DNA from: DSFO01 sp041640715 | Lineage (GTDB): Archaea; Thermoproteota; Thermoprotei; Gearchaeales; Gearchaeaceae | Length of the DNA stretch: 64,000 nt | Assembly: GCA_041640715.1 (NCBI GenBank) | Contig: JBEPZU010000004.1 | Location: 1-64,000, forward strand | Direction: 5' to 3' | Shown: piece after piece, positions 45,287 through 54,510 of the stretch | Layout of the letters: each line of letters opens with the position of its first letter | Numbering within the stretch: position 1 is the first letter of the stretch | Translations under genes and position numbers: made by a program | The notes under the pieces: model-generated | What the model was told of the DNA's origin: nothing | Database searches by the model: none | What the model saw: the letters and a program-made list of their open reading frames with translations, nothing else

Positions 45287-46003
45287 CTGGTAAAAGTGGG
45301 TGAAATTAAGCGAAGTGAGCAGATAGCAGTGAAAAGTGAGGAATAGTGAAAGAATAAATCTTCGAACTTAAAGCGAACATAAGTAGTAAGGAGAAGATAG
45401 GCGAACTTCGCAGACTTCTAAAGGAAAGCTATTCGATAAGTAAGGCTACTAAAACGGTAAGAAATGGTTGAAAGAATTTTACAATATTCACCAATAAATG
45501 CGATAATTCGGAGATTCTCATACCATTACCGAAAAGCTTTCTTAAACATTATAAAGAGCGATACTTCAAAGCTGTTAGCTTGCTTCTAGATGAAGTTGCA
45601 AAGCAAATACCAATAAGGCGCATCATACGAAGTCTTGCTTCAAAAGCCAGCTGACTTCTATGTTAAGCTTCCCGAGAAATTGGGCAAAGAATGAATAAAG
45701 TTAGCCCAAGATTTTATAAAAGCATGGATGAAGTTTGGAAGTCTTTGCTTAAATATAAATATCTGCCTTAGGAAATGTAGATATCGTTTTATCGTGCGAT
45801 GATCGAGAGAAATGATATCTCTCGCAAGTCATGAAAATTGCAGAAGGTTTAGTAACTCTATGTTTACTGCACTAAATCCATGCGATATATACAGCTTTTA
45901 ATACGTAATGTTGGTTAGGTTAATTCTTTGGAGAATTATCAAGACTCAGACATGGACGCACTCTTGAGTACTGTAAAAGCTACAGGCGTTGGTTTAACCT
46001 AAT
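45287..46003. other. Gene-poor gap with decayed reading frames
   Basis: No intact gene. Broken frames at 45390-45803 are described separately. Near the right end are a hairpin, TAATTCT-TTGG-AGAATTA (45921-45938), and a 9-bp inverted pair, TTAGGTTAA (45916-45924) with TTAACCTAA (45994-46002), the latter abutting the ATG at 46004. These might be a regulatory site or the edges of an old insertion. Confidence 0.4.
45390..45803 (+). pseudogene. Decayed HTH-containing gene, possibly a transposase
   Basis: Successive frames read IGELRRLLKESYSISKATKTV (helix-turn-helix-like), KKWLKEFYNIH, PLPKSFLKHYKERYFKAVSL, and DFYVKLPEKLGKE, separated by stops and frame changes. HTH followed by KKWLKE is common at the start of IS transposases and some regulators. 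No catalytic motif or terminal repeats are seen, so the identity is only suggested. Confidence 0.35.
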
Positions 46004-46860
46004 ATGAACCAAAAGAAAAGTCGCATCAAGGAATGGATAAGAAAGCATCCTAAAATCCTGGCCTATGCGCTCGTGCTCAGAAAACATTATCGGCATCTAA
46101 AACTCCTCAATAGGAAATTTATTGCGCTCGTGAAATTTAATATAATCTGGCCAATTCTAATAAGAGATAAAGAAATTGAAAACATCAATCTTTTCGAACA
46201 TAAAGTATATTCCCAAAATGGCGAAGATGGCATCATTATGATGATATTCCGCAAAATAGGAACTACTAACAAGTTTTGTGTCGAACTTGGAGTTGGTGAC
46301 GGTAGTGAATGTAATACGCGCTACCTGATTGAAAAGAAAGGATTTAAGTATTTGCACATCGATGCTGGCAATTATCCTAAAAAATATACTGATATTAAGA
46401 AAGAGTTCATCACAGCAGAAAACATCAATGACTTATTTAAGAAATATAATGTTCCAGAGGAATTCGACTTATTGTCAATAGATATCGATTACAACACCTA
46501 TTGGGTTTGGAAGGCACTTGAAGGATACAAACCTCGTGTAGTCGTTATAGAATACAACTCAAGCATTCCTCCAACCGAAAGCAAGGCAGTTAATACGGCC
46601 CGAACAGAATGTGGGATGGAACTAACTATTTTGGAGCAAGTTTGTTAGCACTAGTAAAATTGGGAAAACTAAAAGGCTATACATTGATTGGTTGCGAAAA
46701 GAGAGGGATGAATGCTTTTTTCATAAGAGATGATTTAGTAAAAGGCAATTTCGCGGTAAAAGATATTAAAGAACTTTATAAACCGCCTCGTTATGGGATA
46801 AAAATGAATAAAAGGTATATTGGGCATCCACCAAGCAATGAGCAGTTTATTCCTGTATAA
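46004..46860 (+). pseudogene. FkbM-like/SAM methyltransferase-type gene split by a frameshift
   Basis: The first frame (46004-46648) covers LFEHKVYSQNGEDGIIMMIF, FCVELGVGDGSECNTR, LLSIDIDYNTYWVWKAL and VIEYNSSIPP. The second (through 46860) covers WDGTNYFGASLLALVKLGK, GYTLIGCEKRGMNAFFIRDD. Reading the second frame back to 46594 gives YGPNRMWDGTNYFG, which joins naturally to KAV in the first frame, so a single-base change near 46588-46594 breaks an otherwise intact gene of about 285 residues. The family is found in glycan loci; the reaction is unknown. It may also be a sequencing error. Confidence 0.75.
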
Positions 46861-46949
46861 CCTCCATTAAAAACCGTGGAAAAGAAGTACTTCTCTAGCG
46901 CATGAACATGAAACTTGACATACCATGGAAAGAGTTGGGCAAAGGATTA

Positions 46950-46976
46950 CACCACATAGCGCGCCGCTATGTGGTG
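46950..46976. repeat. 12-bp perfect inverted repeat, 3-base loop
   Basis: CACCACATAGCG (46950-46961) and CGCTATGTGGTG (46965-46976) form a perfect 12-bp stem with a CGC loop, in the gap between the split methyltransferase gene and the next GT4. It is much richer in GC than its surroundings. Possible roles are an RNA hairpin, a terminator-like structure or a small repeat element. Confidence 0.7.
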
Positions 46977-47093
46977 CACGTTACTATGTATTGCATTTTG
47001 ACCTTTATTCGCAAGTAAACAGTGCGTGCTAAGTATGATATGTATGAATAAATTAAAAGCTGATGAAACAGGAAAAGTAATATATAAATTGAT

Positions 47094-48209
47094 TTGAGGA
47101 TCTGTTTTATCACTAGCGAATTGTTCATAGGCAAGAGACGAGGCGGCTATGGCAAGTTAGTTAGGATTGTGGGAAGAGAGCTTGTAAAACGAGGTTTCAA
47201 TGTTTCCGTAATCTGTTGGAGCGAGCCTGGAAGCAAGCTTATTACTGAATTAGATGGAATGGAGATACTCAGCTATCCTTATACTCTTACTACACGTTCC
47301 CCACTCAAGCACATAATTGATTATACTAAAATCATTCCATTAATCAAAAGTGTAAATGCTGATGTATACATCTCGATTGACTGCATGGTTGAAACTTATA
47401 TTGCACAGAAGATCATGCCGAATAGAAAGCATGTGATATGGGTTCAAGATCCCTTTGACTGGAGGGATTATGAACTTCTAGGCTCCATAGACCCGAATTA
47501 TAAAATTAGTCGATTGAGATTCTGGGTTAACACTAAGCTTTATAGCATAACATACAAGAAAACAGACCTGATTCTGACTCAAGCAAAACACTATATACCA
47601 AAGATAGCCAAACTTTATGGTGTAAATCCAGATAGAGTAATATACTTGCCTAATCCTGTCGAGTATATACCTGATGAAGACTCACTAGCCAAGTCTAGAG
47701 AGCCTATTGTGTGCTTTTTAGGACGCATGGATCCCCAGAAGAGGTACTGGCTATTCTTTAAGTTGGCAAGGGAGTTTCCAAGCATCAAGTTCATAGCCAT
47801 TGGCAGACCGAGCCTACTTTACGAAGAATTGTACAAGCAGGTCGTGAGAAAACATCAAGGGCTTGAAAACCTCAAGATCCTCGGCTTCGTCGATGAAAGA
47901 AAAAAGTCTGAAATATTAGCTAAAAGTTGGATCCTATGTTTGCCGAGCATACGAGAAGGACTCCCATTAGCTTTCCTAGAGGCTTTAGCACATAAGTGTG
48001 CACTATTAAGTACAGTAAATCCAGATAATTTAACTAGAAGATTCGGATATTATGTAAAAGATAGCAGTCTTAACGAAGGACTAAATAAACTATTAGACAA
48101 TGATACATGGAGAGGAAAAGGAGAGGATGGCTATGCATATGTTCTCAAGATGCATCCATTAAATAAAATCATGGGCGAGCTTATCAAGGAATTAGAGCTA
48201 CTGCATTAA
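47094..48209 (+). CDS. GT4 glycosyltransferase
   Basis: A 371-residue GT-B enzyme starting at TTG: RICFITSELFIGKRRGGYGKL, later VIWVQDPFDWRDYE, the donor domain VCFLGRMDPQKRYWLFFKLA, and LPSIREGLPLAFLEALAHKCALL with the EX7E motif. The length is normal. The FkbM gene follows after 3 bases, so the pair is cotranscribed and probably adds and methylates one residue. Confidence 0.9.
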   Translation: MRICFITSELFIGKRRGGYGKLVRIVGRELVKRGFNVSVICWSEPGSKLITELDGMEILSYPYTLTTRSPLKHIIDYTKIIPLIKSVNADVYISIDCMVETYIAQKIMPNRKHVIWVQDPFDWRDYELLGSIDPNYKISRLRFWVNTKLYSITYKKTDLILTQAKHYIPKIAKLYGVNPDRVIYLPNPVEYIPDEDSLAKSREPIVCFLGRMDPQKRYWLFFKLAREFPSIKFIAIGRPSLLYEELYKQVVRKHQGLENLKILGFVDERKKSEILAKSWILCLPSIREGLPLAFLEALAHKCALLSTVNPDNLTRRFGYYVKDSSLNEGLNKLLDNDTWRGKGEDGYAYVLKMHPLNKIMGELIKELELLH

Positions 48210-48212
48210 TTT

Positions 48213-49301
48213 ATGAAGAAACTCCTTTTATATTCTATGGCATATCTGAGGTCAAAGATTTTGTCGCTTAGAGCTATAGTTTCAATGTTTTCAGGCTGGT
48301 ATAACATTCTTCAAGTATTTTTCTTTGGTGGAAGAAGTAGCGTGATCCTGCATGACCGTCTAGGAAAAGAAATAAGGATAACTGTAGATAGACATAATGT
48401 AAATGCAGTCATTCAATTGGCAAGAAATCTCTATAGGTGTAGAAATTGGAACTGGTGGCTTACGGATGATAGCATTAATCTAGCTTTAGCTAACAAATAT
48501 ATAAAGCCTTTTCAAATTAAAGCGCTATTAAATGATCCGACAGAGTTGCTACGTTTTCATAATTTATGCGTGTTATCAAATTACCCTTTTAGTATCGAAA
48601 AGCAAGATGAAGAACACTACTTAATAAACGTAAATGGTCTAAAATGGTCTATAAGGGAGAAAGTAGGTGAAGATATAACTGAAGGACCTTTACTTCCCTA
48701 TGTTCATGAGTCATATGAATATCGACGTTGGTTCTCTAATATCATCAAACCCGGTGATATTTTCGTAGATGTCGGAGCATTTATTGGGGGCTATAGTGTT
48801 AGAGCATGTAAATTAGGAGCTATGACAATTGCAATAGAGCCTGATAAAGAAAACTTCATGATTTTAAGTAAGAATTTGGAGATGAACAATTGCATAAATG
48901 TTCATCTATTAAATGTAGCTTTAGGCAGCGAGCCTGGTATTCTTCCCCTTTATGCACCTGATGATGAATACATGTCTCAAAACTTCAGCTTAGCTAAAAA
49001 AGGAAAATTGAGGAGTTACGTCAAAGTCGTACGGCTAGATGATGTATTAATGTCTATGTTGAGTACCAATGAGAATGTGAAGCTTATAAAGATCGACGTA
49101 GAAGGATTTGAACTTGAAGTATTAAAGGGCATGGAAAATACATTGAAGAAAACTTCCTATGTCATGATCGAGGTTACTCCTATCACCAAGCGTAAGGTTT
49201 GCACTATGCTACTAAGCAAAGGTTTTAAACTTATCGATTCATGTAAACATTCTAGATATCCTATCACTTGGCAAAATTTGCTTTTTAAGGCTACATTGTA
49301 A
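48213..49301 (+). CDS. FkbM-family methyltransferase
   Basis: A 362-residue protein with a poorly conserved N-terminal 160 residues and a C-terminal FkbM methyltransferase domain: DIFVDVGAFIGGYSVRACK (SAM motif I), AIEPDKENF, LNVALGSEPG, and LIKIDVEGFELEVLKGM, all typical. It would O-methylate a sugar hydroxyl. The N-terminal part (WWLTDDSINLALANKY) resembles other FkbM proteins with an extra domain in glycan clusters. It is coupled to the GT4 upstream. Confidence 0.9.
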   Translation: MKKLLLYSMAYLRSKILSLRAIVSMFSGWYNILQVFFFGGRSSVILHDRLGKEIRITVDRHNVNAVIQLARNLYRCRNWNWWLTDDSINLALANKYIKPFQIKALLNDPTELLRFHNLCVLSNYPFSIEKQDEEHYLINVNGLKWSIREKVGEDITEGPLLPYVHESYEYRRWFSNIIKPGDIFVDVGAFIGGYSVRACKLGAMTIAIEPDKENFMILSKNLEMNNCINVHLLNVALGSEPGILPLYAPDDEYMSQNFSLAKKGKLRSYVKVVRLDDVLMSMLSTNENVKLIKIDVEGFELEVLKGMENTLKKTSYVMIEVTPITKRKVCTMLLSKGFKLIDSCKHSRYPITWQNLLFKATL

Positions 49302-49810
49302 CATAGAAGTTTCAATGATGAAGAACTGGCTTATAGACAAAAGTTGAACTTTATGGCCGCACCGTTAAGACGCCTTTCAGAGATATTAAGATTTTATCTT
49401 AGCGCTAAGACAAGAAATTAAAGCCGATTGCTCTTTTTCTATATAACATATGAATGCAACCTAAGATGCAAGCATTGCAATTTGTGGTTAGATCACGACC
49501 ATGAAAGTGAGATGGATCATGAACAGATTAGGAAACCCTTTATTGAACTTGTAAAGACTGGAGTCAAAGAAATCACCACACGTATATATCCATGTGGCAT
49601 GTGGTTGAATCGGTAGAGCACATTGATGATACTGTACTAATGAATGGTATTTCTGAAAGGTTAAGAGGGAGGGAAAATAGCGAGCTACTGGGATGTTTTG
49701 GATGTTATGGACAGACAATATAACCATGGAAACCATGTACCAGAATCAATAACTCTCTGTTAAGAATACCAGGAAATAAAAGAATAGTTAAATTAAAGCG
49801 TAAAGCGTGC
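49302..49810. other. Gap holding only the radical SAM remnant
   Basis: Apart from the remnant at 49428-49723 no gene is seen. The last 80 bases are AT-rich and include AGTTAAATTAAAGCG, a possible TATA region about 25 bases before the ATG at 49811. Confidence 0.4.
49428..49723 (+). pseudogene. Radical SAM enzyme remnant
   Basis: The first frame (49428-49616) gives TYECNLRCKHCNLWL, the CxxxCxxC cluster site of radical SAM enzymes, then stops. A second frame to 49723 gives LMNGISERLRGRENSELLGC and FGCYGQ, like the Cys-containing end of such enzymes. The middle 200 or more residues are missing. Both ends survive in order, as in the methyltransferase remnant at 34773, so internal deletion explains it. 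Confidence 0.65.
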
Positions 49811-50554
49811 ATGTCCAAAAATTCCATATCCTCTGAGGAAGAATTCTTAGAGAAATTGAAAGGAAAGCTAATTATTTTCTTAGGTCCTGTTGGTGTAGGT
49901 AAGTCTACCGTAATTGACGTTTTAACTTCCTACATGCTGAGATCTGTTAATGCTAGAATTCATAGAACCTTTATTAAGTCTTTCCATGGATTAAGCTATG
50001 CGTTGTGGGTTTTTATAGCTAAGTTGCTTGGATTACCTAGGGATTATGCTCCTTGGTACTCCGTGCCGATGCGAGGTTATGTCGACGTTGCAAGGATTTT
50101 ATCTCTCCTTTCAGCTAGCATAGATGCCCTTGTAAACATGCCACTTAAAATACTCATTATTAAAATGCTTAAATTAATGGGCTATACTGTCATTTCAGAG
50201 GAGTATCTACATTCAACGATTATTGACTACTTATATACCTATGCACACTTAAATATTAAGTCTAGACTATACACGATTCTTCCTCTCATCATACTCTATT
50301 CCTTAGCCCTTAAGCATAAGCCAGACATCGCTATAATCTTAGATTCCAGTATGGATGAGGTCATGAAGAGGTGGACTGTTAGAGGTTATGGTGATCCCCA
50401 ATTAAAGTATATTAAGATGCAGAACCTGTTGATTAGAAGGTTGCTTAAAGGGAGCTTTCCAACCCTTAATGCGTATGTGATTGATACGAGTAACATGAGT
50501 GTTAGGGAAACTGTCTCAAAAGTCATTAAGATTCTTCAGTTAGAGGTGGATTAG
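49811..50554 (+). CDS. P-loop kinase (thymidylate kinase-like)
   Basis: A 247-residue P-loop protein with LIIFLGPVGVGKSTVIDVL (Walker A GPVGVGKST, about 22-30), VISEEYLHSTIIDYL, and IAIILDSSMDEVMKRWTVRGYGD, which parallels the DR(Y/H) and lid regions of thymidylate kinases. Long hydrophobic helices in the middle (LIILYSLALK) are unusual for a TMPK. Location in a glycan locus, with a phosphatase-superfamily and a pyruvyltransferase gene, suggests it phosphorylates a sugar or lipid rather than dTMP. The next gene begins 3 bases after its stop. Confidence 0.75.
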   Translation: MSKNSISSEEEFLEKLKGKLIIFLGPVGVGKSTVIDVLTSYMLRSVNARIHRTFIKSFHGLSYALWVFIAKLLGLPRDYAPWYSVPMRGYVDVARILSLLSASIDALVNMPLKILIIKMLKLMGYTVISEEYLHSTIIDYLYTYAHLNIKSRLYTILPLIILYSLALKHKPDIAIILDSSMDEVMKRWTVRGYGDPQLKYIKMQNLLIRRLLKGSFPTLNAYVIDTSNMSVRETVSKVIKILQLEVD

Positions 50555-50557
50555 TCC

Positions 50558-51433
50558 TTGGCATCTCTCTTAAGAAAGCCCGATGTGAAAGGATTCGCTA
50601 TCTCCCTTAGAAGACATGTTAGTGGAACAATATATGATGTTATCATCAGGTATTTCATGACCTCCTTCCTGATGACATATTGGGCTAAGGGTTTATCTAA
50701 ATGGCTTATCCTCTTTAGGGATCTTCTTCAAGCGAAGAGCTTCTTACTTATAGTTCTTGATGATGCCCGTTACGATGTATTTAAGGCACTTTTCTCAAGG
50801 TATTTGAGCGGTACATTACGTAAAGTAGTTGTACCTCCACCTCACACTTACGGTTGGATACCCAAGGCCTTCTCCTTACCCGAGTTTAAGCATATAAGAA
50901 TATTCTATGGTAGCTTAGGTATCAGAACTCATGACATCAAGATCAAGGATTTCGTACCTGATGGTAAAGATGTTGAGGTACATGTTGTAAAGCCTAAGAT
51001 GTTTAGTAATTTAAAGACAGTCTTGCCTAGCGAGATTAACGATGTAATTAGAAGAGTTGGTTTAAGAGGAAGAGATATTATATGGTACACTCAGCCACAC
51101 TTCCCTTGGGTTTGCGATCCAGAACTATCGCTAATGCTAATGCATGAAGCCCTCATCCATGATTATCTACCTCCAGACATCATTAGGCACACTTTGAAGA
51201 AACGTAGCATTAGCAGAGAACGTATCCTGAAAGCTTATTTCTGCAATATGGAGTTAGCCTTAAAGGGTGTTAAGGAATTACTTGAATATGTTTGCATATT
51301 AGGGTTAAAGTACGAGAGGATTGTAGTTACATCAGATCATGGAGAGATGCTTGGTGAGTTCGGTTTATACTTACACCAAGAGTACAACTTACCACAATTA
51401 ACCATAGTTCCGTGGCTTGAGGTTAGAATATAG
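50558..51433 (+). CDS. Alkaline phosphatase/sulfatase-superfamily protein
   Basis: A 291-residue protein of the alkaline-phosphatase fold. The N-terminal LLIVLDDARYDVFKAL has the metal-binding Asp pair, with LSGTLRKVVVPPPHTYGW where a Thr could be the nucleophile; IIWYTQPHFPWV and VVTSDHGEMLGEFGLYLHQE complete the metal site, as in sulfatases and phosphoglycerol transferases. No signal peptide is evident, so it may act in the cytoplasm. TTG start. It lies between the kinase and the pyruvyltransferase, both in tight coupling. Confidence 0.8.
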   Translation: MASLLRKPDVKGFAISLRRHVSGTIYDVIIRYFMTSFLMTYWAKGLSKWLILFRDLLQAKSFLLIVLDDARYDVFKALFSRYLSGTLRKVVVPPPHTYGWIPKAFSLPEFKHIRIFYGSLGIRTHDIKIKDFVPDGKDVEVHVVKPKMFSNLKTVLPSEINDVIRRVGLRGRDIIWYTQPHFPWVCDPELSLMLMHEALIHDYLPPDIIRHTLKKRSISRERILKAYFCNMELALKGVKELLEYVCILGLKYERIVVTSDHGEMLGEFGLYLHQEYNLPQLTIVPWLEVRI

Positions 51434-51437
51434 AAAG

Positions 51438-52502
51438 ATGAATGCATTAATACATGGCTACTTTGGCATGGGTAATGTTGGTGACGAAGCTATTCTAAGT
51501 GCATTAATCGAGGAGTTAAGGTCTAGGGATATTGAGCCCATTGTTCTTTCAGCAGATCCTGGCCGAACAGCTAGATTGCATGGGGTCCAATCTTGTCGTG
51601 AAAAAATTCTTTCTCTAAGATTTTGGAGATATTTCCTCAAATCTTCCACGCTTATATTCGCTGGCGGAGGAAGGTATGGCAAGAGTACTCTAAGGAGGAT
51701 GTGCATACTAGCCCTGCTAGCTAAAGTAATGGGTAAAAAGGCTGAATTCAGAGCACAAGGCATATATCCCTATGAGTGGAGCGGCTTACCAATAATTACT
51801 GATACGCCAAAGCCATTCGACAGCCTCACTAGGTTATTTATTAAATTAACGTTCACGATCGCTGATAAGGTAACAGTAAGAGATGAGTTCTCAAGGCAGG
51901 TGCTATCACTATGCGGAGTATTAAGAAATGTTGAAATAGAGGACGATCTTGCGTTCACATTAAAGCCTATCTACGAGAAATCATTGCACATTCTTTCTAA
52001 GCATGGCGTAAGCTTAGATCATAAACCATTGATAGGTGTGAATCTCCGCACTTTACATCCAAAAATCAGACATAAACTTGTTGACGTGATGTCTGAATTT
52101 CTCAATTGGTTAGCATCATCGGGTGCAGAATTGGTCTTCGTGCCATTTGGCTACGGGAGCAGACCGGAGAGGTTCTTTGATGATGATCTAATCATAGCCA
52201 AAGAACTTAAGAAGCGTATGAGGAATGCAGAAAGACTGAAGGTCATCGATAATGAATATAAGCCTCAAGAAATCATGGGTTTTTTTAGGTTCTTTAACCT
52301 ATTTGTAGGTATGAGATTCCATTCAATAATCTTCTCAATAATGATGGAAGTCCCCACAATAGCGATGATTTATGACACAAAGACAATGGAGCTTTTAAAG
52401 AGTAAAGAAGTTAATCGCTGTATTCCAGTCAAAATAGATGAGCTAAATATAGATGTGTTAAAGAATGCTACTAGAATTCTCTTAAGTTCAAAGCATGAAT
52501 GA
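51438..52502 (+). CDS. Polysaccharide pyruvyl transferase family protein
   Basis: A 354-residue member of the WcaK/CsaB family, which adds pyruvate ketals to sugars, making the glycan acidic. The start is MNALIHGYFGMGNVGDEAIL; LIFAGGGRYGKS, TVRDEFSRQVL, IGVNLRTLHPK and FVGMRFHSIIFS are family blocks. I chose ATG 51438, just after the previous stop; a TTG at 51417 would add seven residues. In CsaB the ketal anchors S-layer proteins to cell wall polymer; here it may decorate an exopolysaccharide. Confidence 0.88.
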   Translation: MNALIHGYFGMGNVGDEAILSALIEELRSRDIEPIVLSADPGRTARLHGVQSCREKILSLRFWRYFLKSSTLIFAGGGRYGKSTLRRMCILALLAKVMGKKAEFRAQGIYPYEWSGLPIITDTPKPFDSLTRLFIKLTFTIADKVTVRDEFSRQVLSLCGVLRNVEIEDDLAFTLKPIYEKSLHILSKHGVSLDHKPLIGVNLRTLHPKIRHKLVDVMSEFLNWLASSGAELVFVPFGYGSRPERFFDDDLIIAKELKKRMRNAERLKVIDNEYKPQEIMGFFRFFNLFVGMRFHSIIFSIMMEVPTIAMIYDTKTMELLKSKEVNRCIPVKIDELNIDVLKNATRILLSSKHE

Positions 52503-52580
52503 TGGACGCACATGAAGCTAGTACGTTAAACCCAACAAGAGAATGACATCCACCCAATAAGTGCTTTACTCGAGGAGAAG

Positions 52581-53065
52581 GTGCAAGTTCTCAGAAAGAT
52601 TTTCAAGCTGTGGCTAAGCTTAGACATAATTAGTATCCTCATAAAATTTCTGACCAGCGTTTACATCCCTTTAAGGCTAGGTTACCTTATAATAGGCAAT
52701 ACATCTGGCCGCCACTCGATAAAGAAAGAAATGCAAGATATCCTTTCTCCACATAGATACGTAGAGGTAGAGGTTAAGACCCTAGATCAGTTAATGGATG
52801 AGCTTAAGCTAAGCAGGGTAAGCTTCATAAAGATAGATGCAGAAGGCGCTGAGTTATACTCAAAGGTGACAAGAGGCTACTGAGAGAGAACAACGTATTC
52901 CTAGCAATAACCACCTACCATATTCCAACAGAGATTTATTAGCTCTCTAGATACTTACTAAGAAATGGTTTTAGGGTATTCACATTAGCACGTAAGTACG
53001 TATACGTTTTTAAACCGAGCATATCGTCACCATTTTCTATTTTCGAACAATTTTGGAATTCTTAG
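52581..53065 (+). pseudogene. FkbM methyltransferase remnant
   Basis: The first frame (52581-52883) has VEVEVKTLDQLMDEL and SFIKIDAEGAEL, the C-terminal part of an FkbM domain, but the SAM motif I part is missing. A second frame continues LLRENNVFLAITTYHIPTEIY, stop, then LSRYLLRNGFRVFTLARKY in the same frame to 53065. So one deletion, one frameshift and one stop are needed to rebuild it. Confidence 0.75.
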
Positions 53066-53117
53066 ATTCATAGGAAATTATGTTTGAAGCTTAATAATTA
53101 ACAAAACTTTATATGGT

Positions 53118-53876
53118 ATGCTTAACCTGCATTCGATGAAACCCTTATATAATATTTACCGGTATCTTGTTATTTCTAGACTTGCTGAGCGAAGGCTTAG
53201 AAGAGCTATCGCTAATAGTATTGAGGATATTGTTAATGTTGCCTTTAGCTTTAAGTATAGGGACCCAATTGCTAGTTCGATCATTAGACGAGAAGTAGCT
53301 ATTGACATTAAGCCCATGCAAATATATGATGAGATCTTTGGGCTCGCAAGAATAGTGGCCTCTCTGAAGCCAAGAACTATCCTTGAAATTGGCACCTCAA
53401 AAGGTGGTACTCTTTTCATTTGGTGCAGATTGGCTAGCGATGATGCAACCATAATCAGCGTTGATCTACCTGGAGGAGAGTTTGGCGGCGGTTATCCTAG
53501 GTGGAGGATTCCTCTCTTTAATTCATTCATAAAGAGAGAGCAAAAGCTTCACTTGATAAGAAAGGATTCTCACAAGCTCAGTACACTTAAAATGGTCAAG
53601 GAGATTTTGGGCGAGAAAAAGCTCGATTTTCTCTTCATTGATGGCGATCATACCTATGAAGGTGTTAAGAAGGATTTTGAAATGTACTCTCCGCTAGTTA
53701 GAAAAGAGGGAATTATTGCATTTCATGATATAGTTCCTCACGACAAAGATCATGATCCAAAAAGGATTGTAGGCGTCCCTGAATTTTGGAGTTGGATTAA
53801 AAGGCATTATAGATACATAGAAATAGTAAAAGATAGATATCAGGGTTGGGCGGGGATAGGAGTTCTTTATGTGTAA
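53118..53876 (+). CDS. Class I SAM methyltransferase (CmcI-like)
   Basis: A 252-residue methyltransferase of the Methyltransf_24/CmcI type. Seen are PRTILEIGTSKGGTLFIW (SAM site), IISVDLPGGEFGGGYP, LHLIRKDSHKLSTL, DFLFIDGDHTYEGVKKDFEMY and IAFHDIVPHD, which are the landmarks of the group. In glycan loci these act as sugar O-methyltransferases. ATG at 53118; M7 is an alternative. Decayed sequence lies on both sides. Confidence 0.88.
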   Translation: MLNLHSMKPLYNIYRYLVISRLAERRLRRAIANSIEDIVNVAFSFKYRDPIASSIIRREVAIDIKPMQIYDEIFGLARIVASLKPRTILEIGTSKGGTLFIWCRLASDDATIISVDLPGGEFGGGYPRWRIPLFNSFIKREQKLHLIRKDSHKLSTLKMVKEILGEKKLDFLFIDGDHTYEGVKKDFEMYSPLVRKEGIIAFHDIVPHDKDHDPKRIVGVPEFWSWIKRHYRYIEIVKDRYQGWAGIGVLYV

Positions 53877-54510
53877 TACAAGCTTAATTGAATTTTTCAT
53901 AGAATATAGTGGTCTAGGTCTTGTTCCTGCTCCGCCTTGTCGAATAATCCCTTTCATGAAGGAGTACAGTAATAGCGCTACGACAGTCATCTTAACAATA
54001 GGCGTATGATAGAAGGAGGAATGGTCCACTTAATCTTTGAGGTTAAGATCTTTAGCGAAATCTTTCTAATAAGAGGCATACCAGACAGTTCAGAGATAGC
54101 TTTCGTTCTTCTTCGCAAGATAATCGAGTATACTACTACCTAAATCAGTTTCTTAATCTACAGAATGTTATCTTAAATAAGGCAAGAAATCTAATCACAA
54201 TACCCTTCACATGCGAAAGCTTGTCGCTGGGTTTGAAAAGTCAAAGAAAATTGTTTAAGAAAACACTAAACAGATCGATAGAGGCGATTTTATTTATCAT
54301 TATCCATTATACATGCTCATGTTCAATAACCTCCAAGAAATTAACTAAAGATAGGAATATCTAAGATGCAATAGGTTTTTAATTGGCTCCACTTCTTACA
54401 TCTATGATACTCTTAGTCACAAGTGGCTTAGGCTTCATAGGTAGCAACTCCACCAGAGACGTGTTCTCGACTCACGGAAATACCAAAGTTATCAATACAG
54501 ATCAATATCC
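53877..54510. other. Decayed region between methyltransferase and rmlD
   Basis: No intact gene. It holds a minus-strand rmlA N-terminal stub (53883-53957) and a plus-strand rmlB N-terminal stub (54404-54514). The rest (54030-54403) is AT-rich with stops in all frames and no recognisable family. Confidence 0.5.
53883..53957 (-). pseudogene. RmlA N-terminal remnant
   Basis: On the minus strand, MKGIIRQGGAGTRPRPLYSM corresponds to the nucleotide-binding start of RmlA (compare MKGVILHGGAGTRLRPLT at 17938). Similarity ends after about 22 residues. The change of L to P within GTRLRPL breaks the signature, so the piece is dead. Confidence 0.6.

Noticed and set aside
45916..46002. TTAGGTTAA/TTAACCTAA pair as an iron-regulator (DtxR/MDR1-like) site
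   Set aside because: The halves are nearly 70 bases apart and precede a glycan gene, not an iron gene; the resemblance is superficial.
53694..54029. Long minus-strand open frame of 111 codons overlapping the CmcI-like methyltransferase gene
   Set aside because: Only the RmlA-like stub within it is meaningful; the rest is antisense to a well-supported gene and shows no family.
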